Of a stretch of DNA of 64,000 nt, positions 1-8,394 are shown in pieces. The notes under the pieces are model-generated. The model had not been told where the DNA came from. It searched no databases and was given only the letters and a program-made list of their open reading frames with translations. The position numbers were made by a program, and so were the translations under genes. Source of the DNA: an uncultured Alistipes sp. (lineage in GTDB: Bacteria; Bacteroidota; Bacteroidia; Bacteroidales; Rikenellaceae); contig CALURC010000016.1 in the NCBI GenBank assembly GCA_944323075.1, positions 558,001 to 622,000 on the forward strand, given 5' to 3'. The number at the start of each line of letters is the position of its first letter. Position 1 is the first letter of the stretch.

Positions 1-1354
1 AATCCTGACGATAATAGTCAATGCCGTTCTCCTCAATCATATCACCGATATACTGACAGAGCCACTTGCATGCCTCAGGGTTTCCAAGATCGAACAACAG
101 GTAATCCGTATCGGGATCGGACGAAAGTTCGAGCATCCACTCGGGATGTTCGACCGCCCACTGGGTCCCTTTGATAACCCGTTCGGGCTCGAACCAAACC
201 ATAAATTTAGCCCCGACCCGATGAGCTGCATCCGCCACAGGTTTCAGCCCCTCAGGGAACCGCGTCGTATCGACCGTCCAGTTTCCCGTCGTATTCGCCC
301 AACTCTTCCCGTTCAGGTAGTCGGAGGCACCGGTGTGCCAACCCGCATCGAGCCAAAACACATCGGGAATCAGACCAAACTGGGCATAACGGTGAATCAA
401 CGCAACAGCCCAGTCGGCCGTTATACAGGAGTATTCGGTACAGGGAGCCGGATCACGATAGTTAAATCCGCTACACAACGGATATTCAGCGAATTTCCCG
501 TCGATTTTTCTGGAGTGGTGTGCCAGAACAAAACGACGGAACTGATTGTGCCCTGTCATGCGGTCTGCCCCTTGCCAGAACATCAGGCAGATACTCGGCG
601 TACGGATCTCCTCTCCGGGATAAAGGTAAGTTTCGAGATTTTCCATCCCCGCTTCAAAGAGCATACTGTTTTCGTTCCGGTTATCCAAACGGGCAAACCA
701 CGTTCCCGTCCATCCGATCCCCACCATAATCCCCTGCTCCGCCGGAGATTCTATATTAAAAAACGGGAAATTTCCTTCCGAAGAACGCCCTCCGACCGGT
801 TTGATCGTCAACGAGTCTCCGCTCTGGAAAACTCGGGTACGGGGATGATAATCGGATTTCGAGATGTGGTTTCCTTCGGCATAATGCAGCTTGAACGGGC
901 CGCTTTCAGTATACCGGAACTCGGCATCCACCGTCTTGACTTGTGACAACGTAGCCGAATTTTGCGCCGACGTATTTTTAAACCGGAGCAACCACTCCAC
1001 CGCACCGAACTCTTTAAAACCTTTTACGCGACAAGAAACCACTAATCCATCCGGACTCCGATAGGTATAAACTTTCTCGACAACGGAAGAGTCTCCGGAC
1101 ACCACATTTTCAACGCCGTAGCGCCACGACCGAATTACCCGATCCGAAGCGACTCCACCATAATCGAACGAAAATGGAGGGACCTTTCCTCTGGCAAAAC
1201 GGGTATTGATCCACCGGTCGACATCTACGCTTTTGTCCGTCATATCGATCCGCACCTGAGCCGTACTCCATATCGGACCCAACAGACAAAACAAACAACC
1301 AATCATCCGACAGCACACCAGCTTCCGGAACGATATTCTTTCGGGAATCTTCAT
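1..1354 (-). CDS. Alpha-galactosidase, GH36 family (3' end outside window)
   Basis: Partial gene; 451 codons are visible and the frame is open through the window edge. A signal peptide (about residues 1-33) points to export to the periplasm or surface. Residues 35-270 look like the GH36 beta-sandwich domain. The (beta/alpha)8 barrel shows WLDAGWH (335-340), GNWTVDTTRFPEGLK (357-371) and GAKFMVWFEPERV (381-393), all typical of GH36 retaining alpha-galactosidases. The last visible residue, Asp451 in YYRQD, falls where the family has its nucleophile. The ATG at 1354 is chosen because a promoter lies 45 bp upstream and it precedes the hydrophobic signal; Met17 is an alternative start. The exact substrate cannot be told. 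Confidence 0.87.
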   Translation of the reverse strand, partial: MKIPERISFRKLVCCRMIGCLFCLLGPIWSTAQVRIDMTDKSVDVDRWINTRFARGKVPPFSFDYGGVASDRVIRSWRYGVENVVSGDSSVVEKVYTYRSPDGLVVSCRVKGFKEFGAVEWLLRFKNTSAQNSATLSQVKTVDAEFRYTESGPFKLHYAEGNHISKSDYHPRTRVFQSGDSLTIKPVGGRSSEGNFPFFNIESPAEQGIMVGIGWTGTWFARLDNRNENSMLFEAGMENLETYLYPGEEIRTPSICLMFWQGADRMTGHNQFRRFVLAHHSRKIDGKFAEYPLCSGFNYRDPAPCTEYSCITADWAVALIHRYAQFGLIPDVFWLDAGWHTGASDYLNGKSWANTTGNWTVDTTRFPEGLKPVADAAHRVGAKFMVWFEPERVIKGTQWAVEHPEWMLELSSDPDTDYLLFDLGNPEACKWLCQYIGDMIEENGIDYYRQD

Positions 1355-1398
1355 CACACGTACAATAAGAATATTTTCCAGGATTACACTCATTTTAA

Positions 1399-1430
1399 CA
1401 AATATATGAAATTCAACTGTTTAAAACAAG
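1399..1430 (-). promoter_or_regulatory. Bacteroidota promoter for the GH36 gene
   Basis: On the minus strand a -33-like CTTG (1427-1430) is separated by 20 bp from a -7 element TATATTTG (1399-1406), matching the Bacteroidota primary-sigma consensus. The start codon at 1354 lies about 40 nt downstream of the expected transcription start. Confidence 0.6.
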
Positions 1431-1649
1431 TCTCAAAGAAAGATAAACCATAAATCAGATTCGCAATCGGTCGATTCGGATTGCTTGTTGTAGCATACCA
1501 CTATCCTGCCTCCGTGTTACAATTAAACCTATCAATTCCCCCTCTCTCTTTCGTCTTTTATATAGTCGCGAAGGAAAACGAAACAAAATTCCTATTGATT
1601 TACACCTTCTATTCACAAAGAAAAGAGACAATACGACAGACTGTACGTA
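1431..1649. other. Intergenic stretch, no gene seen
   Basis: AT-rich spacer between the GH36 promoter and the end of the DUF1643 gene. A short inverted repeat (GCAATC / GATTGC, 1463-1484) sits just upstream of the GH36 promoter and might be an operator, but it is too short to assign. A 65-codon plus-strand frame here has no RBS or recognisable product. Confidence 0.4.
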
Positions 1650-2177
1650 TCATCCTACCAGATACTCAGCCTCATTAAAAGGCTCGAAACGACACCCATA
1701 AGGAACATAAAGCGGATGACGGGGATTCCGCTTGGCCGTCAACATTCCGATCTGCAAACGCCTGCCCCGATTCATCCTAAAAATCCCGAAAAGATCCCGT
1801 GCACACTGCTTTAAATAGGGACGAACCGCCACTCCATCTCCCCATGCTGCCCAGATATCAGTATCGGGATATCTCGCGATAACTTTCTGCACGATTTGCA
1901 GACTTTCCTGATGCATCTCTTCATCCAGACAGACCGCAAGTTCCTGTTTATCGGTCGCCCGTTCCGAAGAGAGGTTCAGAATGATCAAACCGTCATATCC
2001 GGCTCGCTCGGCGAATCCCATCATTTTGCGTACTGTCGGATCGGGATGTACCTCATTCGCTGTACTCGGATTCAATCCTACGACAATCAACGGATGCTTT
2101 CCGGCCAGTTCAAGAACAAATCGGTGATCACCTTGCGCCTCTCCTGTCTGTACACAACATATCGGTTGATAAATCAT
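1650..2177 (-). CDS. DUF1643 domain-containing protein
   Basis: A 175-residue cytoplasmic protein of the DUF1643 family, whose function is unknown to me. The family core is clear: LIVVGLNPSTANEVHPDPTVRKM (about 30-52) carries the NPSTA and DPTVR signatures, followed by GYDGLIILNLSSERATD (about 60-76) and a central WAAWGDG motif. There is no signal peptide or membrane segment. It sits between two glycoside hydrolase genes on the same strand, but the perfect terminator at 2286-2330 separates it from GH172, so it is probably its own transcription unit. Confidence 0.85.
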   Translation of the reverse strand: MIYQPICCVQTGEAQGDHRFVLELAGKHPLIVVGLNPSTANEVHPDPTVRKMMGFAERAGYDGLIILNLSSERATDKQELAVCLDEEMHQESLQIVQKVIARYPDTDIWAAWGDGVAVRPYLKQCARDLFGIFRMNRGRRLQIGMLTAKRNPRHPLYVPYGCRFEPFNEAEYLVG

Positions 2178-2285
2178 CTGTTCTACCCCACAACCTTTAG
2201 TTCAAAAACTTTCCAACAAAATTATCATAAAAAACCAAAATGAAGATAAAACAAAGAGAAAGCCCAATCTCTCTCCCCCAAAACA

Positions 2286-2330
2286 AAAGGACCGATATAG
2301 CGTATTAATGACGCTATATCGGTCCTTTTT
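2286..2330. terminator. Perfect 19-bp stem terminator
   Basis: Arms 2286-2304 and 2312-2330 are perfectly complementary around a 7-nt loop. A-runs and T-runs close the stem on both sides, so it can work in either direction. It terminates the GH172 transcript, whose gene ends at 2385. Confidence 0.9.
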
Positions 2331-2384
2331 ATTAACAGTTCAGGAGAATCAAACTACACCATTCCTCCCCCTCACTGTATATTG

Positions 2385-4478
2385 CTACTTTTCTACAAAT
2401 TCTAATCGGTCAATTCCGAAAGCTCCTCCATTAGTAGCAGAACCTGGGACCTCTTTAACAATAACCTCCAGTCGATTTTCTCCCTTTTCGACAGTTACAT
2501 CCCCGAGATTCACCTTTTTCATGCTTAACCGCGCATTATAAAGATTTAAATCCTTATAAATTACACGACCATTAAATACCAAATCCACCGTACAATAATC
2601 CGAAGCAATAAGACAATCTGCAATCAAGGCACAATCCATCGTCCGATCACTCCGGAACGTCAAAAACAATTTGTTCTCTTTTTGTAAGCCGAACCAAAAT
2701 AATTGCATTCCTTGACTCAACGGTAACGGAAGATCATACTGGTAATAAATATTTCCACCAGCGACGGAATCGACCACCAAATTCTCGCCCTCGATCGCCA
2801 TAGTTATTTTATCACTCATAATATCACTGCGCTTCAGGGCGACTTTCCGTTCGACACTAACTATATCGGGTTCAATATTGGACGTACCACCCGGTAACAT
2901 GTAATAGAATGTCGTGGGTGCATAATCCATATAGCCCCGTCCCCAGTGCCACAATTCCATATCAAACTCGATCGACTTAGTAAACGGGATTCCATCCAAC
3001 GATCTCAAACGTGTATTGGCTGTAAACGCCGGAGCAAAGCTACCATTTCCACAAGGTTGTGCGATAAATGGATGATCGGTAAAGGTTGCCGGCATACACC
3101 ATGCATAGCCATAATAATCCTCTGATCCGGTTCCAATATGAGACGGAAATGTTTCTCCATCGACATAAACTTTTTCATCTCCTTCACCCCACCAAGTATA
3201 GGAATGGTTGAACAGTGCTATCCCATCGCCCATATATACGCCTTTACCAGAGAGTGTAACAAAATTTAAATCAATAGCATCCGCCTCATTCACCCCGGGA
3301 GTCGCTCCTGGTGTATAGATTTCATCATATTGATGCCACGATGCCCCAAAATACATAGACCGTTCATCCCATTTCCACGAAGAATACTCCGCAAAGGCAT
3401 CGGTGATGGCGATCGTTTGCGATCCATAATTATGCAACGTAATCTCACACTTTTCACGGAAAGGCATAACCCAGAAAGAACTCATCCGCCCCTCATTGTC
3501 TACCGATGTATACCACGTATTGGTATAGAGCTTGCGAGGCCCAGTACCGAAAAAATCACCAACCGGTGCCCACACGGTCCGTTCTCCATCAAACGCTATC
3601 TCCAACACTACTGACCTCAAGGCCTGCTCAATCTCCGGTGCATCTATTTTCATACTCAGACAACGAATCGCTTTTGTCCCAGTAATGGTAAATGTCTGCT
3701 CACTACGAGGCGCTAACTCCGTACTGAGACCCTCTTTGTTCAATTTAACTTTCGACAATCCCCGGTCCTTCTCTTTAAGCTGACTCAGCGTTTTTTCAAT
3801 CAGAGCTTTATTCTTTTCAATCTGTTGTGCAGAATAAGAAATCACCTGCGTTCCCGGTTCATAGGTTCGGTAATTGATATTATAATAGACCGCTTCATGT
3901 CCATTTAAGGCACCGGGGTCATCCTCGGATAAAGCTTCACTTTCGTAGGTGATTTTACACCGTTTCGAATAGGGGATCGGGAAATAGAGATTATGTCCGC
4001 GCTGTTCATAAGGCGTTGCCTCGGAAACCGAAGCCGCAAGCGGATAGCCTGACACCAAGTTACCACTGATTATATCAAATGCCTTGCCTTCAATAACCGG
4101 AGTAGTCATGTCATCTATATAAATACGCAAAATACCTTTCCCGCAATTCGGTCCGGCAAATGTCGTCCAGAATCGCACAATCGCTCCGGGTCCTTGTGCA
4201 TCAGCCATGACATATTCCGTTCGGCCATTACTTTTGTCTACTCCGTAAAATTGCGACCGGTCCCAATTCGCAAACCACCCCGGTTGATCTCGGGCTACGG
4301 TCGCTCGGTCATAGCTACTGAACTGCGCACAGGTAAATGACGGCATCGGGAAACGGGCCTTCTCTTCCCGATCCACCATCTCTTTAAGCAAAGTTTCGAT
4401 GGAAACCACCTCTTTTGCCCCTCCTGTCAAAGGCAAAAGCAGAATAATCATCAACAACCAATGATTGATACGTTTCAT
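2385..4478 (-). CDS. GH172 (DUF2961) family glycoside hydrolase, exported
   Basis: A 697-residue protein with a hydrophobic signal peptide (about 1-21) and a DUF2961/GH172 catalytic region (about 45-560). Visible family motifs include WFANWDRSQFYG (68-79), GPGAIVRFW (96-104), WWGEGDEKVYVDGE (429-442) and HIGTGSEDYYGYAW (447-460). Glu432 and Glu453 are 21 residues apart, the same spacing I recall for the catalytic pair of a characterised bifidobacterial GH172 enzyme; this is from memory, not a computed alignment. GH172 members act on difructose dianhydrides and alpha-D-fructofuranosides or arabinofuranosides. A C-terminal beta-rich domain (about 570-697) probably binds carbohydrate. It lies 81 bp downstream of the GntR regulator, in the same direction. 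Confidence 0.88.
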   Translation of the reverse strand: MKRINHWLLMIILLLPLTGGAKEVVSIETLLKEMVDREEKARFPMPSFTCAQFSSYDRATVARDQPGWFANWDRSQFYGVDKSNGRTEYVMADAQGPGAIVRFWTTFAGPNCGKGILRIYIDDMTTPVIEGKAFDIISGNLVSGYPLAASVSEATPYEQRGHNLYFPIPYSKRCKITYESEALSEDDPGALNGHEAVYYNINYRTYEPGTQVISYSAQQIEKNKALIEKTLSQLKEKDRGLSKVKLNKEGLSTELAPRSEQTFTITGTKAIRCLSMKIDAPEIEQALRSVVLEIAFDGERTVWAPVGDFFGTGPRKLYTNTWYTSVDNEGRMSSFWVMPFREKCEITLHNYGSQTIAITDAFAEYSSWKWDERSMYFGASWHQYDEIYTPGATPGVNEADAIDLNFVTLSGKGVYMGDGIALFNHSYTWWGEGDEKVYVDGETFPSHIGTGSEDYYGYAWCMPATFTDHPFIAQPCGNGSFAPAFTANTRLRSLDGIPFTKSIEFDMELWHWGRGYMDYAPTTFYYMLPGGTSNIEPDIVSVERKVALKRSDIMSDKITMAIEGENLVVDSVAGGNIYYQYDLPLPLSQGMQLFWFGLQKENKLFLTFRSDRTMDCALIADCLIASDYCTVDLVFNGRVIYKDLNLYNARLSMKKVNLGDVTVEKGENRLEVIVKEVPGSATNGGAFGIDRLEFVEK

Positions 4479-4559
4479 AATTCAAACAGTTTTATGGTTA
4501 GTAAAGTTGTTTCTTTCCAAAACATATGAGATAATACGACTCTATACTTATAACGAAAA

Positions 4560-5540
4560 TCACAAGGACGGACGTTTAATCAGTGTTGTAGGAATGTAGG
4601 TCTGTATTTTTTTCTTAGTCCTGATAAACCCGGCAGCTACTTCGCCCATTCTGCGAAAATCGGTAGATATAGCAGCAATACCGTTATCTATGATCTCCAA
4701 CATTGGCTCGTCATTAAATACGACAACTCCTACCTCCTTACCCAATCGATATCGTTTCCGACGGACCGTCTTAACGACATCGATCAAATCCGCATGCTTT
4801 ACGATAAGCAAAGCCGTCCCCGCCTCGATCTTTTCCTCTCCCACGACAGGTACAATCTCATAATCCATACGAAAATCACGGCAGAATTGTTCAAAATAAG
4901 GAATACAGCTTGACGGATGTTCGGTTTTATCGGGATACACAAACACCAGTTTTTTATATTTTCGAAATAGCTCTACACCATCACTCAGACAATCATACAG
5001 CGTCGAATCAAACCCCTGACACACATAGGCAAACCTCTCTTTTTCGAACTTACCGAAATCGAGCAACATCACTTTATTTGCGTCCAACTCGTCAAGAATT
5101 TCGGAATATCGGTCATTGCAATAATTCATGATCAAGTACGCATTGTACCGTCCGACACTGTCGAGAATAATCTTATTGAATTTTTCTTCGTTGTAATCGT
5201 GGAAATAGAGGTCAATTTTGTAATTCAAGGGTAAGTTTTGCGTCAGCGCCTGATGAAGTTCGCATTTATACGGACTATATATATCCAACAGCAAAAGTAT
5301 TTTGTTGATCCCGTTACACACATAATACCCTTTTGTCGGGGTCGAATCAACAACTCCTTTCCGCTTCAATTCGCCGAACGCTTTAAAAACCGTATCCCTC
5401 GAAACGTTATACATTTTACTCAATCGGTTGATCGAAGGCAATGGTTCCCCTTCACGATATTCGTTGTTCGAAATTGCCTCACTGATGGCATCTGCCAACT
5501 GTTTTACTTTCGATATTTGCTGTGTAAATTTCAATTCCAT
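4560..5540 (-). CDS. GntR-type regulator with a LacI-like ligand-binding domain
   Basis: A 326-residue chimeric regulator. Residues 14-76 form a GntR winged helix, with PSINRLSKMYNVSRDTVFKA as recognition region and a wing near GYYV. Residues 80-326 resemble the periplasmic-binding-protein fold used by LacI/AraR-type regulators rather than the usual FadR or UTRA effector domains. It is cytoplasmic and probably binds a sugar released by the downstream GH172 enzyme, which is encoded 81 bp away in the same direction; this pairing is inference. The ATG at 5540 has no strong Shine-Dalgarno, as is normal in this phylum. Confidence 0.83.
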   Translation of the reverse strand: MELKFTQQISKVKQLADAISEAISNNEYREGEPLPSINRLSKMYNVSRDTVFKAFGELKRKGVVDSTPTKGYYVCNGINKILLLLDIYSPYKCELHQALTQNLPLNYKIDLYFHDYNEEKFNKIILDSVGRYNAYLIMNYCNDRYSEILDELDANKVMLLDFGKFEKERFAYVCQGFDSTLYDCLSDGVELFRKYKKLVFVYPDKTEHPSSCIPYFEQFCRDFRMDYEIVPVVGEEKIEAGTALLIVKHADLIDVVKTVRRKRYRLGKEVGVVVFNDEPMLEIIDNGIAAISTDFRRMGEVAAGFIRTKKKIQTYIPTTLIKRPSL

Positions 5541-5738
5541 GTCGTTGTCTGTCCTGTGCTGTGCTGGTCTGAATTCAACGTAAAAACTAAACTTTTACTA
5601 TTTTAATTTATTTTTCATCAATGAAAATGAATATAATAACTAATGATTTCCGAATCTCCGACTACTCGTATCCAACATCTCGTAGTTATAGATATGGAGA
5701 GAGACGCTGAGTAACTAAAACAATCTGAATAAATAGAA
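5541..5738. other. Intergenic region upstream of the GntR gene
   Basis: AT-rich spacer between the tRNA-Pro terminator and the GntR start codon. It must hold the GntR promoter, but I find no convincing TAnnTTTG box and no clear operator palindrome. Confidence 0.35.
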
Positions 5739-5775
5739 GAAAAAGAGTTACGAACTTCTTTCATAACTCTTTTTC
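5739..5775 (-). terminator. Terminator of tRNA-Pro(TGG)
   Basis: A perfect 12-bp stem (5739-5750 with 5764-5775, 13-nt loop) lies 15 bp beyond the tRNA 3' end. The RNA-side arm ends in a run of U. Confidence 0.85.
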
Positions 5776-5789
5776 AACACCCTCTATCG

Positions 5790-5864
5790 TCGGGGTACCA
5801 GGATTCGAACCTGGGACCCCCTGCTCCCAAAGCAGGTGCGCTAACCGGACTGCGCTACACCCCG
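5790..5864 (-). tRNA. tRNA-Pro (anticodon TGG)
   Basis: A 75-nt cloverleaf on the minus strand. The acceptor pairs CGGGGTG with TACCCCG, followed by discriminator A. The anticodon loop TTTGGGA presents TGG, and the T-arm contains GTTCGAATC. CCA is not encoded. The D-arm is nearly identical to that of the tRNA-Pro(CGG) at 17625. Confidence 0.97.
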
Positions 5865-5897
5865 TCGGCCCCGGCGTAAGATCCGCCGGACGGAGTG

Positions 5898-5928
5898 CAA
5901 AGATAATACCTTTTCTTCGATTTGCAAA
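5898..5928 (-). promoter_or_regulatory. Promoter of tRNA-Pro(TGG)
   Basis: On the minus strand TTTG (5925-5928), 19 bp, then TATCTTTG (5898-5905): a full match to the Bacteroidota housekeeping promoter. The tRNA begins 33 bp downstream. Confidence 0.8.
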
Positions 5929-6011
5929 TATTTATTGCAAACAAATCTATCATGCTGTAAAATGTTAAAATAAATTTGGTATCTTCGTCCTGACCGATAC
6001 AACCTACGAAG

Positions 6012-7112
6012 ATGGAACATTTTGAAGACCAACACGGCAAAGAACACGACAGCGCACTCTCCGTCAATCGGGGCGTTTCACAACCTCCTGCGGTAAATCC
6101 ACACTTTCGCCGGGTAAAACGGCATCGTCTCTCCACAGATGAATACATGAAGGGGATCCTTGAGGGAAACATCACTATACTATCACAAGCCATTACCCTT
6201 GTCGAAAGCCTGTTACCCGAACACTACCATCAAGCGCAAGAGATCATCGAGCGTTGTCTGCCCCACTCGGGCCGATCGATCCGGATCGGCATCACGGGAG
6301 TTCCGGGGGCTGGAAAGTCGACATTCATCGAGGCAATCGGCAACATGGTGACCCGACTCGGACACAAACTCTCGGTCTTGGCCATCGATCCGAGTTCGGA
6401 GCGCAGCAAGGGCTCTATTCTGGGTGACAAGACCCGAATGGAGACCCTCGTCCACAATCCCGACGTCTTCATCCGTCCCTCCCCGTCGGCCGGTTCGCTC
6501 GGCGGTGTGGCCCGCAAGACCCGAGAGAGCATCATCCTTTGCGAAGCTGCCGGCTTCGACGTGATTTTTATCGAGACCGTGGGTGTCGGACAATCCGAAA
6601 CGGCCGTTCATTCGATGGTCGATCTGTTTCTGCTGCTGCAGATCGCCGGAGCCGGCGACGAGCTGCAAGGCATCAAACGGGGCATCATGGAGATGGCCGA
6701 CATGATTGCGATCAACAAGGCCGACAGCGGTAACGAACGTCGTGCAGAAGTTGCCCGAAGCCATTTCGCCAATGCGCTGAATCTTTTTCCAATGCCCGAT
6801 TCAGGCTGGAAACCCAAAGTCTACACATGTTCTGCTGTCGAAGGCAATGGACTTCCCGAAATCTGGAACGGCATCGAAGACTTTTTAAAGTTCACGAAAC
6901 AAAACGGATATTACCAACAGAACAGGAACCGCCAATCGAAATACTGGATGTACGAATCGATCAACGAGGCACTGCGCGAAAGTTTTTACCGGAACGAGCT
7001 AATCGAAAACGAGATCGAACGGTATGAACAGTTGGTATTAGCCGACCGGAAAAGTTCGTTTGTTGCGGCCAAAGAGCTTTTAACCCTCTATTTCGATTCG
7101 ATCAAACGATAA
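6012..7112 (+). CDS. meaB: MeaB/ArgK-type GTPase, methylmalonyl-CoA mutase chaperone
   Basis: A 366-residue P-loop GTPase of the G3E family. MeaB protects and reloads the adenosylcobalamin-dependent methylmalonyl-CoA mutase, the enzyme of the succinate/propionate pathway. Walker A is GVPGAGKS (96-103); IDPSSERSKGSILGDKTRM, ETVGVGQSE and the guanine-specificity motif NKAD follow in the expected order. The first 40 residues are a basic N-terminal extension. The mutase genes are not in this window. The gene ends 11 bp inside the convergent MATE gene, so the two stop codons overlap. Confidence 0.94.
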   Translation: MEHFEDQHGKEHDSALSVNRGVSQPPAVNPHFRRVKRHRLSTDEYMKGILEGNITILSQAITLVESLLPEHYHQAQEIIERCLPHSGRSIRIGITGVPGAGKSTFIEAIGNMVTRLGHKLSVLAIDPSSERSKGSILGDKTRMETLVHNPDVFIRPSPSAGSLGGVARKTRESIILCEAAGFDVIFIETVGVGQSETAVHSMVDLFLLLQIAGAGDELQGIKRGIMEMADMIAINKADSGNERRAEVARSHFANALNLFPMPDSGWKPKVYTCSAVEGNGLPEIWNGIEDFLKFTKQNGYYQQNRNRQSKYWMYESINEALRESFYRNELIENEIERYEQLVLADRKSSFVAAKELLTLYFDSIKR

Positions 7113-8394
7113 TTTTCAGCCGGTGCGTCATGAAGTATTGAAGAATGCCCCGGGCGATCAGAAACAACAAAAAAGCCGCCCACAGAGCATTATTCCCGAT
7201 CACCGAGCGGAATCCGTAATAGACGGCAAAGAAGAGTGCGGTGGAGAGAAATACCGAGTCGCGCATCACGGCCGTGCGGGTTGCCCCGATCAGAATGCCG
7301 TCGATCGTAAACGGGATGAACGCGACGAGCGGAATCACGATCAGCCATCCGACATAGTCACCGGCTTCAGAAAGAATTACTGGGCTTTCAGTAAAGAGAG
7401 AGAGGACAGCCTTCCAGCCGAAAGTATAGATTCCCGTATAGAGCACAGCCACAACACCGCCCCAAACAAGCAACAACCGTACACATCGGTTGAGTGCCTG
7501 TACATTATGTGCACCCGTATAGCGACCGGCCAGTGACTCTCCCGCATAAGCAAAACCATCCATCAGATAGGAGAAGAGCGTAAAGAGCTGCATCAGCAAC
7601 GTATTGACGGCAAGCATCGTATCGCCCATTCCGGAAGATGCGGAGGTAAAAAACGTGTAGACGACAACGATGCACGCAGTACGCAGAAATATGTCACGAT
7701 TGATTTTAAAGAAGGCGAGCAGAGCATCCAGCTTCAGGCACTCGCGAATCCGGATATACCGCAGAAAACGTCGATAATAAACGCCCCACAAAATAATGGA
7801 GAGCATCAAACCGCTGTACTGTGCAACGACAGTTCCCCACGCTACACCTACAATCCCCCATCCCAATCCCAAAGCAAACCAGAGGCAGAAAATCAGATTG
7901 ACGACATTGACCCCGATCGAAATGTACATCGGGAAGCGCGAATTCTGCATACCGATGTACCAGCCATGGAAGGCAAACATCGAGATCGTTGCAGGAGCCG
8001 CCCAGATCCGGGCATAAAAATAGTCTGCCGCATAGCTCATCGTATGCGGCGTACCGTCCATGAGCAGAAATACCGCATGTCCCACCGGTCGTCGGAACAC
8101 CACCAGCAACAGTGCAGCCGCCAGAGCCAAGATCAGGGCTCGTACGAACACGGAAGCGATCTCCGTAAAGTTTCGCGCACCGTACGCCTGAGCCGTACAT
8201 CCGCTCGCTCCCATACGCAAGAAAGCGAAGTTCCAATAGATGAAGTTGAAAACCGCTGTTCCGATGGCGATGCCCCCGATTAACGAATCATCTCCGAGAT
8301 GACCTACAATAGCGATATCGACCAGTCCCAACAACGGGACCGTAATGTTTGAGATGATATTCGGTAGTGCAAGTGCTAAAATCTTCCGGTTCAT
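7102..8394 (-). CDS. MATE family efflux transporter (DinF-like)
   Basis: A 430-residue inner-membrane protein with about 12 hydrophobic segments. It carries the MATE start signature ALPNIISNITVPLLGLVDIAIVGHLG and the internally repeated two-bundle layout. Such proteins export organic cations or toxic metabolites by Na+ or H+ antiport. The ATG at 8394 is chosen because it overlaps the TGA of the upstream oxidoreductase (ATGA), indicating translational coupling; a longer frame to 8430 would lie wholly inside the neighbour. The substrate cannot be predicted. Confidence 0.9.
   Translation of the reverse strand: MNRKILALALPNIISNITVPLLGLVDIAIVGHLGDDSLIGGIAIGTAVFNFIYWNFAFLRMGASGCTAQAYGARNFTEIASVFVRALILALAAALLLVVFRRPVGHAVFLLMDGTPHTMSYAADYFYARIWAAPATISMFAFHGWYIGMQNSRFPMYISIGVNVVNLIFCLWFALGLGWGIVGVAWGTVVAQYSGLMLSIILWGVYYRRFLRYIRIRECLKLDALLAFFKINRDIFLRTACIVVVYTFFTSASSGMGDTMLAVNTLLMQLFTLFSYLMDGFAYAGESLAGRYTGAHNVQALNRCVRLLLVWGGVVAVLYTGIYTFGWKAVLSLFTESPVILSEAGDYVGWLIVIPLVAFIPFTIDGILIGATRTAVMRDSVFLSTALFFAVYYGFRSVIGNNALWAAFLLFLIARGILQYFMTHRLKIIV

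Noticed and set aside
146..946. 266-codon plus-strand open frame
   Set aside because: It is antisense to the GH36 gene, whose frame shows clear family motifs; the plus-strand product is basic and resembles no family.
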